A stretch of 64,000 nt of DNA from an uncultured Alcaligenaceae bacterium (GCA_937995985.1 CALKIR010000017.1:37493-101492), one strand, 5' to 3'; positions 1 through 9,436 are shown, counted from the stretch's first letter. Notes: generated by a model from the letters alone, not told the origin. Translations and numbers: made by a program.

Positions 1-1522
1 ACGCATTTTTTACAGTTATGAGGAGACGTTACGCGCTTATCAAGCCGTTGATTTTGATGATTTGGTTCGTTTGCCTGCTCTGTTGATGCGTGATGATCCA
101 GATATTGCCGCCCGTTGGCAGCAGCATGTACATTATTTATTGGTGGATGAGTATCAGGACACTAATGTATGTCAGTATGAATGGGTGCGTCAGTTGGTGC
201 AGCCTCGTGCGCAATTTACTGTGGTTGGTGACGATGATCAAGCTATTTATGCATGGCGCGGGGCAACGGTAGAAAATTTACAGCGTCTCAAGGAGGATTT
301 TCCTACGCTGCGTCTCATTAAATTAGAGCAAAATTATCGCTCAGTGCAGCGTATTTTGCATGCAGCGAATCAGGTAATCAAGCATAATCCTGTTATTTTT
401 GGAAAAAAGCTTTGGTCCGATTTGGGGTATGGGGAAGAGATCCACATTGAGGAGTGCCCCAATGAGCGTGCTGAGGCAGAGTGGGTATGTTTTGAGCTGA
501 TGCAGCAACGTACCATGCGACAGGCTCGTTGGCGTGATTTTGCCGTTTTGTATCGCAGCAATCATCAAGCGCGTATTCTCGAGCAGTTTTTGCGTCACTA
601 TCGCATTCCTTATGTGCTGACTGGAGGGCAAAGCTTTTTTGCTAAAGCAGAGATTCGCGACGTTTTGGCCTATTTGCGTTTGTTGGCGAATACGGATGAT
701 GACCCGGCCTTTATTCGTGCGTTGACTCATCCGCGCAAAGGAATAGGAGAGGTGACTTTGCAGCGTTTGGGCGGGTTTGCAAGTGCGCAGGAGTGCTCTC
801 TTTGGGAAGCTTTGCCTGATTTTTTATTAACTCCCGAATTAGCTACAGCACAGCGAGAGGCTTTGGAGGGGTTTAGGCATTTTATTATGCGTATGCTGGG
901 TGAGGTGGAGTGTCGTGGCGCACAAGCAGCGGAGTTTTTACATCGTTTGGTCAGTGCCATTGAGTATGAGCATTATTTATTTGATCGTTATGATGAGCGA
1001 CCGGCTCAGGCTCGTTGGCAGAATGTACTGGATTTGATCGAATGGCTGCAGCGCAAAGCGATTGAGGACGAGATGAGCGTGCTGGAAATTGTGCAGCATG
1101 TAAGTTTGGTCTCTTTGTTGGAAAATAACGAGGACGATGAAGAGCCTGATGCGGTGCAGTTATCTACCTTGCATGCAGCCAAGGGATTAGAGTTTCCACA
1201 TGTGTTTTTAATAGGTGTTGAGGAGGGTTTATTGCCTCATTTGGGGCGTGAGGATGAGGATTTTCCTGAGGAGGATAAACCCACCTTATTAGCCAAACGA
1301 ATTGAGGAAGAGCGTCGTTTGATGTATGTCGGTATTACGCGAGCACAGCGCAGTTTGCGGCTGAGCTGGTGTCAGCGTCGTCGTCAAGGGCGTGAAGAGG
1401 TCGTGCGTGAGCGTTCTCGCTTTATCAAGGAGATGTTAGCTACAGAGGAATCGGTGCAGGCCCCTGAGCCGGTCAAAACTCCTGATGATTATTTAGCTGA
1501 GTTAAAGTCTTTATTTGATTAA
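1..1522 (+). CDS. rep: ATP-dependent DNA helicase Rep, C-terminal part (5' end outside window)
   Basis: Superfamily 1 helicase of the Rep/UvrD type, which unwinds DNA 3' to 5' and helps forks past obstacles. The reading frame is open from base 2, so the gene begins before the window and motifs I and Ia are missing. Visible in order are the lead-in DFDDLVRLP, motif II (DEYQDTN), motif III (VVGDDDQAIYAWRGA), motif IV (LEQNYRS), motif V (LSTLHAAKGLEFPHVFL) and motif VI (EERRLMYVGITRAQ). All the expected C-terminal motifs are intact and the protein ends about where Rep does. Rep is preferred over UvrD because of the DFDDLV lead-in, the DDDQAIYAWRGA form of motif III and the short acidic tail; PcrA-like naming cannot be fully excluded. 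A TATAAT box lies just downstream at 1551-1556, probably for the next gene. Confidence 0.93.
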   Translation, partial: RIFYSYEETLRAYQAVDFDDLVRLPALLMRDDPDIAARWQQHVHYLLVDEYQDTNVCQYEWVRQLVQPRAQFTVVGDDDQAIYAWRGATVENLQRLKEDFPTLRLIKLEQNYRSVQRILHAANQVIKHNPVIFGKKLWSDLGYGEEIHIEECPNERAEAEWVCFELMQQRTMRQARWRDFAVLYRSNHQARILEQFLRHYRIPYVLTGGQSFFAKAEIRDVLAYLRLLANTDDDPAFIRALTHPRKGIGEVTLQRLGGFASAQECSLWEALPDFLLTPELATAQREALEGFRHFIMRMLGEVECRGAQAAEFLHRLVSAIEYEHYLFDRYDERPAQARWQNVLDLIEWLQRKAIEDEMSVLEIVQHVSLVSLLENNEDDEEPDAVQLSTLHAAKGLEFPHVFLIGVEEGLLPHLGREDEDFPEEDKPTLLAKRIEEERRLMYVGITRAQRSLRLSWCQRRRQGREEVVRERSRFIKEMLATEESVQAPEPVKTPDDYLAELKSLFD

Positions 1523-1581
1523 AGACGAGGTGAGGGAGCTGCTGCTCATTTATAATCTAATTAAGCAATCAAGGAGAAAGT

Positions 1582-4044
1582 ATGCAATATTTATCCGGCC
1601 CTCTGTATGGTGATGTACGCGGTTATAGTGCCGCTTATTTAGAGCAGCATGCTGCGCAAGAGCCCGCTTTTGCACGTTGGCGCGCTGGGTACGGTCCCAT
1701 TCAGCACCATTCAGATACCCAAGCATTGGTCGTGGCGATGGCTGCCGATTTGGTACAGCGTGGCATACATCCTAATGTGGCTGCAGTCTATGACAAACTA
1801 AGTGATTTAGACCGGTTGACTGCAGCGGCTATGTGGGTAGTCGTGCATATGACCTATGCTCAGCGGGTGCGTTTAGATGGACAGCCTTTACATGCTGAGG
1901 ACTTTAAAGAAAAGCCCGAGGGGCATACTGGTGGGGCGTTAAATATGGCCCCAGCTTATGCTGCATATTTGATGTGGAACGCCTTAACCGGTGAAACACG
2001 CTCTTGGTTAATGGGCCAGGGGCATAGTGTGGCTGCCATTGAGGCATTAAATGTTTTGGTCGGCAATGTACATCCTGAGCAAGCTCAAGTTTATGGGTTA
2101 CATGAGGCAGGGTTAAGTCAGCTGGTAGCTGATTTTTATTGTTACGCTCTGGCAGCCGATGGCACAACAGGGGTGCCCTTAGGCAGTCATGTCAATCCGC
2201 ATACAGCAGGGGCAGTGCTCGAAGGAGGGTATTTGGGCTTTGCGGAGTTACAGTACGCGCATATGCCTCTGCGCGGAGAGAAGCTGATTGCTTTTTTGTC
2301 CGATGGGGCAGCAGAGGAGCAGCGTGGTAGCGATTGGATTCCGCGTTGGTGGCGTGCCCAGGATAGTGGCTATGCTTTGCCAATAATGATTGCTAATGGA
2401 CGCCGTATTGAGCAACGTACTGCATTAGGCACCGCTTCCGGTTTAGAGGGCTTCAAGGCGCATTTGCGAGGGTGCGGTTTTGATCCTATTCATTTTGATG
2501 GGCGTGACCCGGCTGCCTTTGTTACAACGTTATGGCAGATGGAAGGCCGTTTGGCTCTTTGGGAGCAACGTTATGCACAGGGTTTAGAGCGCTATCCTGC
2601 TCCTATTCCTTATGGTATTGCAGAAAGTGAAAAAGGCTATGGCTTTTATGGTGCGGACCAAAATGCGGCTCATAATTTACCGTTGCCGGCCAATCCTCGC
2701 TATGATGAGCAGGCGCGGGATTTATTTAATCGTTATGCGCAGCCCTTATGGGTGAGTGCCCAAGAGTTACAGGCGATTGTGACCCGTTTAAATAATCATA
2801 AACAACAGGGACGGGTACAGGAGCGTGATCATGCCTTGGCGATACGCCATCCTAGCGCAGCACAGTTGCCCCCACTACAGTTTACCGACCAAGCGTGCAC
2901 GCCGATGCAAGCAATGGATGAGTACTTTGTGGCTTTGGTAGAACATAATCCGCACCTACGTCCTCGGGTGGGCAATCCTGATGAGCTTGCAAGTAATCGT
3001 TTGCTCCGAGTATTGGAGCGCTTAAAGCATCGGGTTACAGACCCAGAAGGGGCCGCTGAGGATATTCATGGAGATATTATTACGGCTTTAAACGAAGAGG
3101 CGGTGGTGTCGGCTTGTTTGGGCAATCAGGGGGGGCTGAATTTAGTCGCCAGCTATGAGGCCTTTTGTGTCAAAATGCTAGGTGCTTTACGGCAGCGTAT
3201 TATTTTTGCGCGCATGCAAAAAGAAGTGGGACGGCCTGCAGGGTGGATTAGTTGGCCAGTGGTGGCCACTTCGCATACTTGGGAAAATGGTAAAAATCAA
3301 CAGTCCCATCAAGATACTACTTTTTGTGAGGCCTTATTGGGTGAGATGAATGATGTATCACGGGTGCTATTTCCTGCTGATTACAATAGTGTTATGGCTG
3401 TGCTCCCCAGTATCTATGGCAGCCGAGGGCAAATTGTGTGCATGGTCGTTCCCAAGCAGGTCCGTCCGATGTTGTTCACTGAGGCACAGGCGCTGCAATT
3501 GGCACAAGAGGGCGCCCTGATTGATGATGAATATACGGCACCGCGGGCTTTATCAGAGGATCCTATTTTATTGGTTGCAAATGGGAGCTATCAGTTAGAA
3601 CAAATGCGTGCTGCTGCACGTCGTTTGCAACAGTTAGAGCAGTCCTATCGTTTGGTGTATATACAAGAGCCTGGGCGTTTTCGTCAAGCGCGGGATCGGT
3701 GGGAGGCTGAGCAGCTTGTCTCAGCAGATGTACGCGAGTATTTATTCCGTGGTCCTTGGCGTGCGATGGTGGGGCTGACTCATATGCGGCCAGAAATACT
3801 GTCCGGCCATCTATCATGTCTGTGGTCAGATATTCCTTTGGTGCGCATGCTTGGGTATATTAATCGGGGCGGCACCCTAAATGATTTTGGCATGCAGTTT
3901 GCCAATCGCGCCACTTGGGCGCATGTTATTGATGCACTGGCTCCTGTATTGGGTACGGCAGGAGGTTTGCAGCCTGATGAGCAGCAAGCCGTCGCTGGTG
4001 TGGGCAATCCTTGGGTGCTTCAGGAGCATCTACACGGCAGTTAA
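1582..4044 (+). CDS. Divergent phosphoketolase-like ThDP enzyme
   Basis: An 820-residue protein of the xylulose-5-phosphate/fructose-6-phosphate phosphoketolase family, which uses thiamine diphosphate to split sugar phosphates to acetyl phosphate plus an aldose phosphate. Family landmarks are present: GHTGGALN and MGQGH with the two N-terminal active-site histidines, EGGYLGF for EGGELGY, ASNRL, SYEAF with the glutamate that activates ThDP, and TSHTWENGKNQQSHQD with its two histidines. The ThDP/Mg motif is altered: the usual GDGEAETG is SDGAAEEQ here, and the sugar-side NGYKI is NGRRI. Length is close to normal. I recall relatives in Bordetella and Achromobacter carrying the name xylulose 5-phosphate 3-epimerase, which this sequence does not support. 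The start ATG follows a good AAGGAG. It sits alone between rep and a fatty-acid type dehydrogenase; substrate is uncertain. Confidence 0.8.
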   Translation: MQYLSGPLYGDVRGYSAAYLEQHAAQEPAFARWRAGYGPIQHHSDTQALVVAMAADLVQRGIHPNVAAVYDKLSDLDRLTAAAMWVVVHMTYAQRVRLDGQPLHAEDFKEKPEGHTGGALNMAPAYAAYLMWNALTGETRSWLMGQGHSVAAIEALNVLVGNVHPEQAQVYGLHEAGLSQLVADFYCYALAADGTTGVPLGSHVNPHTAGAVLEGGYLGFAELQYAHMPLRGEKLIAFLSDGAAEEQRGSDWIPRWWRAQDSGYALPIMIANGRRIEQRTALGTASGLEGFKAHLRGCGFDPIHFDGRDPAAFVTTLWQMEGRLALWEQRYAQGLERYPAPIPYGIAESEKGYGFYGADQNAAHNLPLPANPRYDEQARDLFNRYAQPLWVSAQELQAIVTRLNNHKQQGRVQERDHALAIRHPSAAQLPPLQFTDQACTPMQAMDEYFVALVEHNPHLRPRVGNPDELASNRLLRVLERLKHRVTDPEGAAEDIHGDIITALNEEAVVSACLGNQGGLNLVASYEAFCVKMLGALRQRIIFARMQKEVGRPAGWISWPVVATSHTWENGKNQQSHQDTTFCEALLGEMNDVSRVLFPADYNSVMAVLPSIYGSRGQIVCMVVPKQVRPMLFTEAQALQLAQEGALIDDEYTAPRALSEDPILLVANGSYQLEQMRAAARRLQQLEQSYRLVYIQEPGRFRQARDRWEAEQLVSADVREYLFRGPWRAMVGLTHMRPEILSGHLSCLWSDIPLVRMLGYINRGGTLNDFGMQFANRATWAHVIDALAPVLGTAGGLQPDEQQAVAGVGNPWVLQEHLHGS

Positions 4045-4117
4045 ATACACTGTTTGTTAGGTGTGGGATTGTCCATTTGAGTTGTTTACTGTGTCCATCG
4101 TTTTTAAGGGGATAGTT

Positions 4118-5638
4118 TTGGATATTAAAGAGGTAGCAGTTATTGGTACAGGCGCAATGGGCCAAGGGATTGCCCAGATTGCCGCTCAGGCCGGTCTAAA
4201 AGTGTATTTATATGATGCACAGCCCGAGGCCACTGAGCGTGCTTTAGCCCAATTAGACAAAATTTGGGCGCGCCAAGTAGAGCGTGAGCGCATGACTCAA
4301 GAGCAGGTGGATGCCGCCCGTGCTCAGTTGGTAACCATTGCTGATTTAAATGAACTTAGTTCGGTTGATTTGGTCGTTGAGGCCATTGTAGAAAACCTCG
4401 ACATTAAAAAAGAGTTGTTTGCTCAGCTAGAGGGGATTGTGCGTGAGGAGTGCATCCTAGCGTCCAATACCTCTTCTTTGTCAATTACAGCTATTGCTCA
4501 GGCATGTAAGCATCAAGGCCGCGTAGCAGGTTATCACTTCTTTAACCCTGTTCCGCTTATGCGTGTGGTTGAGGTGATAGATGGCTTGCGTACCCGTCCT
4601 GAGGTGAGTGAGGCTTTAATGGCGCTTGCGGAAAAGATGGGCCACAAAGCTGTACGCGCCAAAGATATGCCAGGCTTTATTGTGAACCATGCCGGCCGTG
4701 GAATGAATACTGAGGGCTTGCGTGTGGCTCAAGAGGGGGTCGCTGATTTTGCTCAAATTGATGCCATTATGCGTGAGCAGGCTGGATTCCGTATGGGGCC
4801 CTTTGAGTTGATGGATTTAACTGGGCTGGATGTTTCTCATGCGGTAATGGAGTCTATTTATTATCAGTTTTACGAAGAGGATAGGTTCCGTCCGTCTGCG
4901 ATGGCCGCCGTGCGTTCTGCAGGGGGGCTCTATGGACGCAAGACCGGTGAGGGCTTTTATCGCTATGAGGACGGTCAAAAAGAGACCATTGCTGAGCCTG
5001 CAGTGCCTGCCGATCAGAGTGATCTTAAGGTCTGGGTGGCACCTTATCATGAAATAGGCTATGAGCGTGCTCTAGCTTGTGTGCGCGCCCTCGGTGCAGA
5101 GGTTGTTGAGGGAGATGAGCCGCCTGCAGATGCCTTAATTGTGGTGACGCCTTTTGGAGAGGATGTAGCAACCATTGTCTCTGAGTATGAGCTCGATCCT
5201 GAGCGTACTGTTGCGTTGGATACGCTTTTCGGTTTAGAGCAGGGGCGACGTCGGGTCATTATGTGCTCATTGCGCACTGAGCCCAAGTGGCGTGATGCGG
5301 CACATGCGCTTTTTGCCCGTGATGGCACCGCAGTGTCTGTGATTGCTGATTCTACGGGTTTTGTCGCACAGCGCATCATGGCGATGATTGTGAATATTGC
5401 TGCAGATATTGCTCAGCAGGGCATTGCCACTGCCAAAGATATCAATATCGCTACTGCATTGGGCTTGGGGTATCCCGAAGGGGGGCCCTTGGCTTATGGC
5501 GACAAATTAGATGCGGCGCTAATTTTAGAGATTTTACTTTCTATCCAAATGATCACAGGCGATCAGCGTTATCGTCCTAGCTTATGGCTGCAGCGTCGTG
5601 TACAACTGGGGCTGCCCTTAGATCACGAAAATAACTAA
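4118..5638 (+). CDS. 3-hydroxyacyl-CoA dehydrogenase (PaaH/PaaC type)
   Basis: NAD-dependent oxidation of 3-hydroxyacyl-CoA to 3-ketoacyl-CoA in the cytoplasm. The Rossmann motif GTGAMGQGIAQIAAQAG opens the protein, followed by the NTSSLSIT segment and the catalytic YHFFNPVPLM with its histidine. There are two C-terminal 3HCDH domains, the first around residues 185-280 and the second around 405-500, with a second small insert domain between them. This two-copy layout and about 506 residues fit 3-hydroxyadipyl-CoA/3-hydroxybutyryl-CoA type enzymes. I chose the TTG at 4118 because AAGGGG lies 6-11 bases upstream and the protein then begins just before the Rossmann fold; an in-frame GTG at 4091 is the alternative. 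It is closed by a strong terminator, so it is transcribed separately from the malonate operon. No other phenylacetate genes are near. Confidence 0.88.
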   Translation: MDIKEVAVIGTGAMGQGIAQIAAQAGLKVYLYDAQPEATERALAQLDKIWARQVERERMTQEQVDAARAQLVTIADLNELSSVDLVVEAIVENLDIKKELFAQLEGIVREECILASNTSSLSITAIAQACKHQGRVAGYHFFNPVPLMRVVEVIDGLRTRPEVSEALMALAEKMGHKAVRAKDMPGFIVNHAGRGMNTEGLRVAQEGVADFAQIDAIMREQAGFRMGPFELMDLTGLDVSHAVMESIYYQFYEEDRFRPSAMAAVRSAGGLYGRKTGEGFYRYEDGQKETIAEPAVPADQSDLKVWVAPYHEIGYERALACVRALGAEVVEGDEPPADALIVVTPFGEDVATIVSEYELDPERTVALDTLFGLEQGRRRVIMCSLRTEPKWRDAAHALFARDGTAVSVIADSTGFVAQRIMAMIVNIAADIAQQGIATAKDINIATALGLGYPEGGPLAYGDKLDAALILEILLSIQMITGDQRYRPSLWLQRRVQLGLPLDHENN

Positions 5639-5692
5639 TTGCCGCAGTTTAAAGTCAGCAGATTTTAAACAGCCAATTTGCTTACCCTGTTT

Positions 5693-5729
5693 CCCGATTA
5701 GCCCTATTAGGGTTAATCGGGGTTTTTTT
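5693..5729 (+). terminator. Rho-independent terminator after the 3-hydroxyacyl-CoA dehydrogenase
   Basis: CCCGATTA at 5693-5700 pairs with TAATCGGG at 5714-5721, and the stem continues with one G-T pair and CCCT/AGGG around an ATT loop. A run of seven T follows at 5723-5729. It separates the dehydrogenase from the malonate operon. Confidence 0.9.
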
Positions 5730-5732
5730 ATC

Positions 5733-5761
5733 TTGTCAAAAATTACAGCGCACAGTAGTCT
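5733..5761 (+). promoter_or_regulatory. Possible sigma-70 promoter of the malonate operon
   Basis: TTGTCA at 5733-5738 and TAGTCT at 5756-5761 are 17 bases apart, immediately after the terminator and 30 bases before the decarboxylase start. The -35 is good and the -10 is poor, so this is only a candidate. Confidence 0.35.
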
Positions 5762-5791
5762 GGTTTAAGGTTATCGGATGAAGGAGCTGTT

Positions 5792-7078
5792 TTGAGTAAC
5801 AAACATTCTGAGTTAACGGTCAAGCGGGGAGATGAGTCGGCGCCGATGTTGCGCCGCATCCGCAATCGATTGAGTCGGTTATTAGAGCGTGAGCGTGGGG
5901 ATACTGCCAAGCGCGCACAGGCCCTGCTCACTGCTCCTTTAACAGATAATCGGGCCAATGAGTTGGTTGCTCAATGGTCCAAGCAGTACTGGGAGGCAGA
6001 GGTCAGCCGTCGCCGCTTAATGCTCAGTGAGTTAGTTTTGGCCAAGGAGGCTGTCGGGACAGCAGCACAAAATGGCCGGCTATTTTTCCGTCGTCTGTAT
6101 GCGCATACAGACAGCTTATATCCGCTGGTGCAGTTACGTGCTGATTTATTACGTTGGCGCAAAGAGGTCCCTGAGTTTGGGCCTTTAGAGTCAGAGCTTA
6201 AAGCATTGCTGGTGAGTTGGTTTGATGTGGGGATGTTGGAGCTACGACCCATTACATGGGACTCTCCTGCTTCATTATTAGAGCGCTTAATTGAGTATGA
6301 GGCTGTGCATGAAATTAGTTCTTGGGCTGAGCTGAAGCATCGCCTAACAGGAAATCGTCATTGCTATGCCTACTTTCATCCTCGCATGGATATGATCCCG
6401 TTGATCTTTGTTGAGATCGCATTTACTGAGCGCATGGCAGATAATGTACAGGTGTTATTAGACCCACAGCATAATAATGATGAGTTACCTGAGGATAAAG
6501 CGCGGTGGGCTATTTTCTATTCTATTTCTAATACCCAGTATGGTTTGCGGGGCATTAGTTTAGGCAATTTTTTACTTAAGCGTGTCATACAGGCCTTGCT
6601 TAAGGATTATCCCAAGCTGCGCTCATTTGCCACCTTATCACCCATTCCTGGGTTTGTACGCTGGTTAGAAGCACAGCATGGCGATGTTTTGGCTGATTAT
6701 ATACAGGATAAAGAGGAGCGTCGTTTGGCGCGTGGTGATGCAGATGCCGGTAGAAAGTGGGCCATTCGTATCGCCAAGTCCTTAACAGAAGATAAAAACG
6801 AAGCGATTCGGCGTATTGCGATGCAATTTGCCACCGTTTATTTAACGTGCCTAAATCAAGACGGGCAGCCCTTGGATCCGGTAGCGCGCTTTCATTTAGG
6901 CAATGGGGCGCGTATCGAACGCCTGAATTGGGCTGCAGATACCTCTGAGCGAGGGTTACGCCAATCCTGTGGCATGATGGTGAATTATGTCTATGAGCTC
7001 GATGAACTGGATGCCAATATTGCGCAGTTGGCACAAGGTAAGCCGCGGTCGCGGTTGACTGGGCGGTGGCTGAGTTAA
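5792..7078 (+). CDS. Malonyl-CoA decarboxylase
   Basis: Converts malonyl-CoA to acetyl-CoA and CO2. The C-terminal GNAT-like catalytic half carries the family signature YSISNTQYGLRGISLGNF and FATLSPIPGFVRWL, with the serine and the conserved histidine region (FHLGNGARIERLNW) near the end; the N-terminal half is the helical oligomerisation domain. Length, 428 residues, is normal for bacterial MatA-type enzymes. The start is TTG at 5792 with AAGGAG five bases upstream. It is first in an apparent operon with an enoyl-CoA hydratase-like protein, malonyl-CoA synthetase and a TRAP importer; with the synthetase it completes malonate to acetyl-CoA, as in the matABC and matPQM systems of rhizobia. No MatR-like regulator is adjacent. 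Confidence 0.93.
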   Translation: MSNKHSELTVKRGDESAPMLRRIRNRLSRLLERERGDTAKRAQALLTAPLTDNRANELVAQWSKQYWEAEVSRRRLMLSELVLAKEAVGTAAQNGRLFFRRLYAHTDSLYPLVQLRADLLRWRKEVPEFGPLESELKALLVSWFDVGMLELRPITWDSPASLLERLIEYEAVHEISSWAELKHRLTGNRHCYAYFHPRMDMIPLIFVEIAFTERMADNVQVLLDPQHNNDELPEDKARWAIFYSISNTQYGLRGISLGNFLLKRVIQALLKDYPKLRSFATLSPIPGFVRWLEAQHGDVLADYIQDKEERRLARGDADAGRKWAIRIAKSLTEDKNEAIRRIAMQFATVYLTCLNQDGQPLDPVARFHLGNGARIERLNWAADTSERGLRQSCGMMVNYVYELDELDANIAQLAQGKPRSRLTGRWLS

Positions 7079-7095
7079 TAGAAAAGGGGAGGGGG

Positions 7096-7896
7096 ATGGG
7101 CAGTATTCATGTACAGCAGCAAGGGGCTGTGGCGCGTTTGGTTTTGGCACATCCCGAACGGCTTAATGCCCTATCGGTAGCGATGTGGCAGCAATTGCGT
7201 GCGCAGGTGCAGGCATTAAGTGCCGCAGCACAGGCTGATCAGATACGGGTTTTAGTGATTACTGGAGCGGCGGGTAATTTTGCCGCAGGCGCCGATATTG
7301 CCGAGTTTGAGCAGGTGCGTTTTAGTCAGGCACAGGTAGTGCATTATCACGAAAAAATTTTAGCACCTGCCCTTCAGGCAGTGACAGCGTTCCCAGCACC
7401 AGTGATTGCAGCAATAGAGGGGGCTTGTGTTGGAGGCGGGCTAGAGATTGCCGCGTGTTGCGATGTGCGTATTGCTGCAGATAATGCTCGGTTTGGGGTG
7501 CCCATACATCGTTTAGGCTTTCCCATGGCGCCTCAAGAGCTCAATGGGTTATTGCGTATTGCGGGGCCAGCTGTAGCCGCGGAGCTGCTCTTTGAGGGGC
7601 GTATTCTCGATGCAACTGAGGCCTATTACAAAGGATTGGTAACACGTGTGGTGCCAGCTTCTGAGTTGGCTGCAGCAGTGGAGTGCAGTATTGCTGCTAT
7701 TTTGCGTGGTGCTCCTGGGGCAGCTCGCGCAACAAAACGTTTGCTGCGGCGCTTACAGCCAGGCACAGCACCTCTTAGCAGTACCGAGTTAAAGCAATTT
7801 TATAACTATGCCGAAAACGTTGAACATCGCGAAGGGGTGCGAGCGTTTTTGGAAAAAAGAACCCCACAATTCGGAGAAAAGATTGAGCCATACTAA
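7096..7896 (+). CDS. Enoyl-CoA hydratase/isomerase family protein
   Basis: Crotonase-fold protein of 266 residues. The oxyanion-hole segment FAAGADIAEF and the GACVGGGLEIAACCDV segment, with the first catalytic glutamate, are present. The second catalytic glutamate of true hydratases (FGxPE) is isoleucine here (RFGVPIHRLG), so hydration of a simple enoyl-CoA is doubtful and another crotonase reaction is possible. I chose ATG 7096, which has AGGGGAGGGGG just upstream and clears the decarboxylase gene; an upstream GTG at 7066 would overlap it and adds no conserved sequence. Its last 14 bases overlap the malonyl-CoA synthetase gene, so the two are probably translationally coupled. Its role in malonate use is not obvious. 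Confidence 0.85.
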   Translation: MGSIHVQQQGAVARLVLAHPERLNALSVAMWQQLRAQVQALSAAAQADQIRVLVITGAAGNFAAGADIAEFEQVRFSQAQVVHYHEKILAPALQAVTAFPAPVIAAIEGACVGGGLEIAACCDVRIAADNARFGVPIHRLGFPMAPQELNGLLRIAGPAVAAELLFEGRILDATEAYYKGLVTRVVPASELAAAVECSIAAILRGAPGAARATKRLLRRLQPGTAPLSSTELKQFYNYAENVEHREGVRAFLEKRTPQFGEKIEPY

Positions 7897-9415
7897 CGAC
7901 AACCTATACGTTACCCTGTCTCAGGGGTTTCCTTCTGATCGTCAGCAGGTTGCTATTCATACCCCTGATCGAGACTATAGCTGGGCAGATATTGAGGAGC
8001 TAAGTGCTCAATATGCACATGCGTTAACATCCTTGCAACTCAATGAAGGGGCGCGTGTGGCGGTTCAAGTAGAGAAAAGCCCAGAAGCTTTGATGCTGTA
8101 TTTGGCTTGTTTGCGCGCAGGCTATGTATATTTACCGCTAAATACAGCATATCAGCGCAATGAGGTTGCGTATTTTTTGGGCGATGCTGCCCCTGAGCTG
8201 TTGGTATGCGATCCTGCTCGTGTACCCACCTTGAGTGAGGTAGCGGCAGAGTGTGGCACAGAGCATGTTTTGACTTTAGATGCTCACGGTCAGGGATCAT
8301 TGACTGATTTAGCCGCTCAGCAGCCTAAAAAATTTAATACCGTGGCCCGTCAAGCGGATGCCTTAGCTGCTATTCTTTATACTTCAGGAACTACTGGGCG
8401 TAGCAAAGGGGCCATGTTAAGCCACGGTAATTTGGCCTCTAATGCGCGTGTGCTGCATGAGTATTGGGGCTGGAGCAGTGATGATGTGCTGCTGCATATG
8501 CTACCTATTTTTCATGTACATGGTTTGTTTGTTGCTTCGCATGGGGCGTTATTGGCCGGGGCCAAGATGATTTGGTTGCCCAGACTCGATGTTGAGCAGG
8601 CTTTGCATTACTTGCCTCAGAGCACCATTATGATGGGGGTGCCCACATATTATGTGCGTTTGTTGGCCCATGAGGGATTGACGCGCGAGGCTTGCCGTTC
8701 GATGCGTGTGTTTATTTCTGGTTCTGCTCCTTTGCTCGAAGAGACTTTTCAGGCTTTTGAAGAGCGTACTGGGCAAAAAATACTTGAGCGGTATGGGATG
8801 AGTGAGACAATCATGCTGACCTCTAATCCCTACGATCCTCAGCAAGGCCCTCGGGTTGCGGGTACTGTTGGCCGACCATTGCCTGGCGTACAACTGCGTA
8901 TTGTCGATGATCATAATCAATTGGTGAGCGGAGATACAGTAGGTCATGTACAGGTTAAAGGGCCTAATGTATTTTCAGGCTATTGGCAGATGCCAGAGAA
9001 AACGGCTGAGGAGTTTACCGATGATGGCTGGTTTCGTACCGGTGATATGGGGCAGTGGACAGCAGTAGCTGGGGGGCATCATTACCTCAGTATTGTGGGA
9101 CGTAATAGCGACATGATTATTACTGGCGGCTATAACGTTTATCCCAAAGAAATAGAATTGGTTATTGATAAGTTCGCAGGGGTGAATGAGTCCGCTGTGG
9201 TCGGTATTCCTGATCCTGATTTTGGTGAAGCGGTGATAGCGGCAGTGGTACCGATGCCAGGAGCTCAAATAGACACCGAGGCCTTGACCGAGTTTTTGCG
9301 GTCAGAGCTTGCAAATTATAAAGTGCCCAAACAAATTCATATTATTGACGAGTTGCCGCGCAATACGATGGCTAAAGTACAGAAAAACATATTACGCCAG
9401 CGGTTTTCAAAATAA
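7883..9415 (+). CDS. matB: Malonyl-CoA synthetase (malonate:CoA ligase)
   Basis: Acyl-adenylate-forming enzyme that makes malonyl-CoA from malonate, ATP and CoA. ANL motifs are complete: YTSGTTGRSKG (residues 166-176, P-loop), ERYGMSETIMLTSNP, DGWFRTGDMG, GRNSDMIITGGYNVYP and the C-terminal PRNTMAKVQKNILR with the catalytic lysine. The wording MLTSNP followed by VGRPLPGVQLRIVDD is that of MatB/ACSF3 rather than of fatty acyl or aromatic CoA ligases. I chose TTG at 7883, preceded by GGAG with six bases spacing, giving 510 residues like known MatB; an upstream ATG at 7808 would add a tail read out of the hydratase gene. The neighbouring malonyl-CoA decarboxylase supports the substrate. Confidence 0.9.
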   Translation: MSHTNDNLYVTLSQGFPSDRQQVAIHTPDRDYSWADIEELSAQYAHALTSLQLNEGARVAVQVEKSPEALMLYLACLRAGYVYLPLNTAYQRNEVAYFLGDAAPELLVCDPARVPTLSEVAAECGTEHVLTLDAHGQGSLTDLAAQQPKKFNTVARQADALAAILYTSGTTGRSKGAMLSHGNLASNARVLHEYWGWSSDDVLLHMLPIFHVHGLFVASHGALLAGAKMIWLPRLDVEQALHYLPQSTIMMGVPTYYVRLLAHEGLTREACRSMRVFISGSAPLLEETFQAFEERTGQKILERYGMSETIMLTSNPYDPQQGPRVAGTVGRPLPGVQLRIVDDHNQLVSGDTVGHVQVKGPNVFSGYWQMPEKTAEEFTDDGWFRTGDMGQWTAVAGGHHYLSIVGRNSDMIITGGYNVYPKEIELVIDKFAGVNESAVVGIPDPDFGEAVIAAVVPMPGAQIDTEALTEFLRSELANYKVPKQIHIIDELPRNTMAKVQKNILRQRFSK

Positions 9416-9436
9416 ATTCATACGGAGGAGACAACC

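Noticed and set aside
6600..7034. Open frame opposite the malonyl-CoA decarboxylase gene
   Set aside because: Antisense shadow of a conserved coding region, His-rich translation without domain.
7066..7095. Earlier GTG start for the crotonase-fold gene
   Set aside because: It overlaps the decarboxylase end and adds residues without homology, while ATG 7096 has a strong ribosome site.
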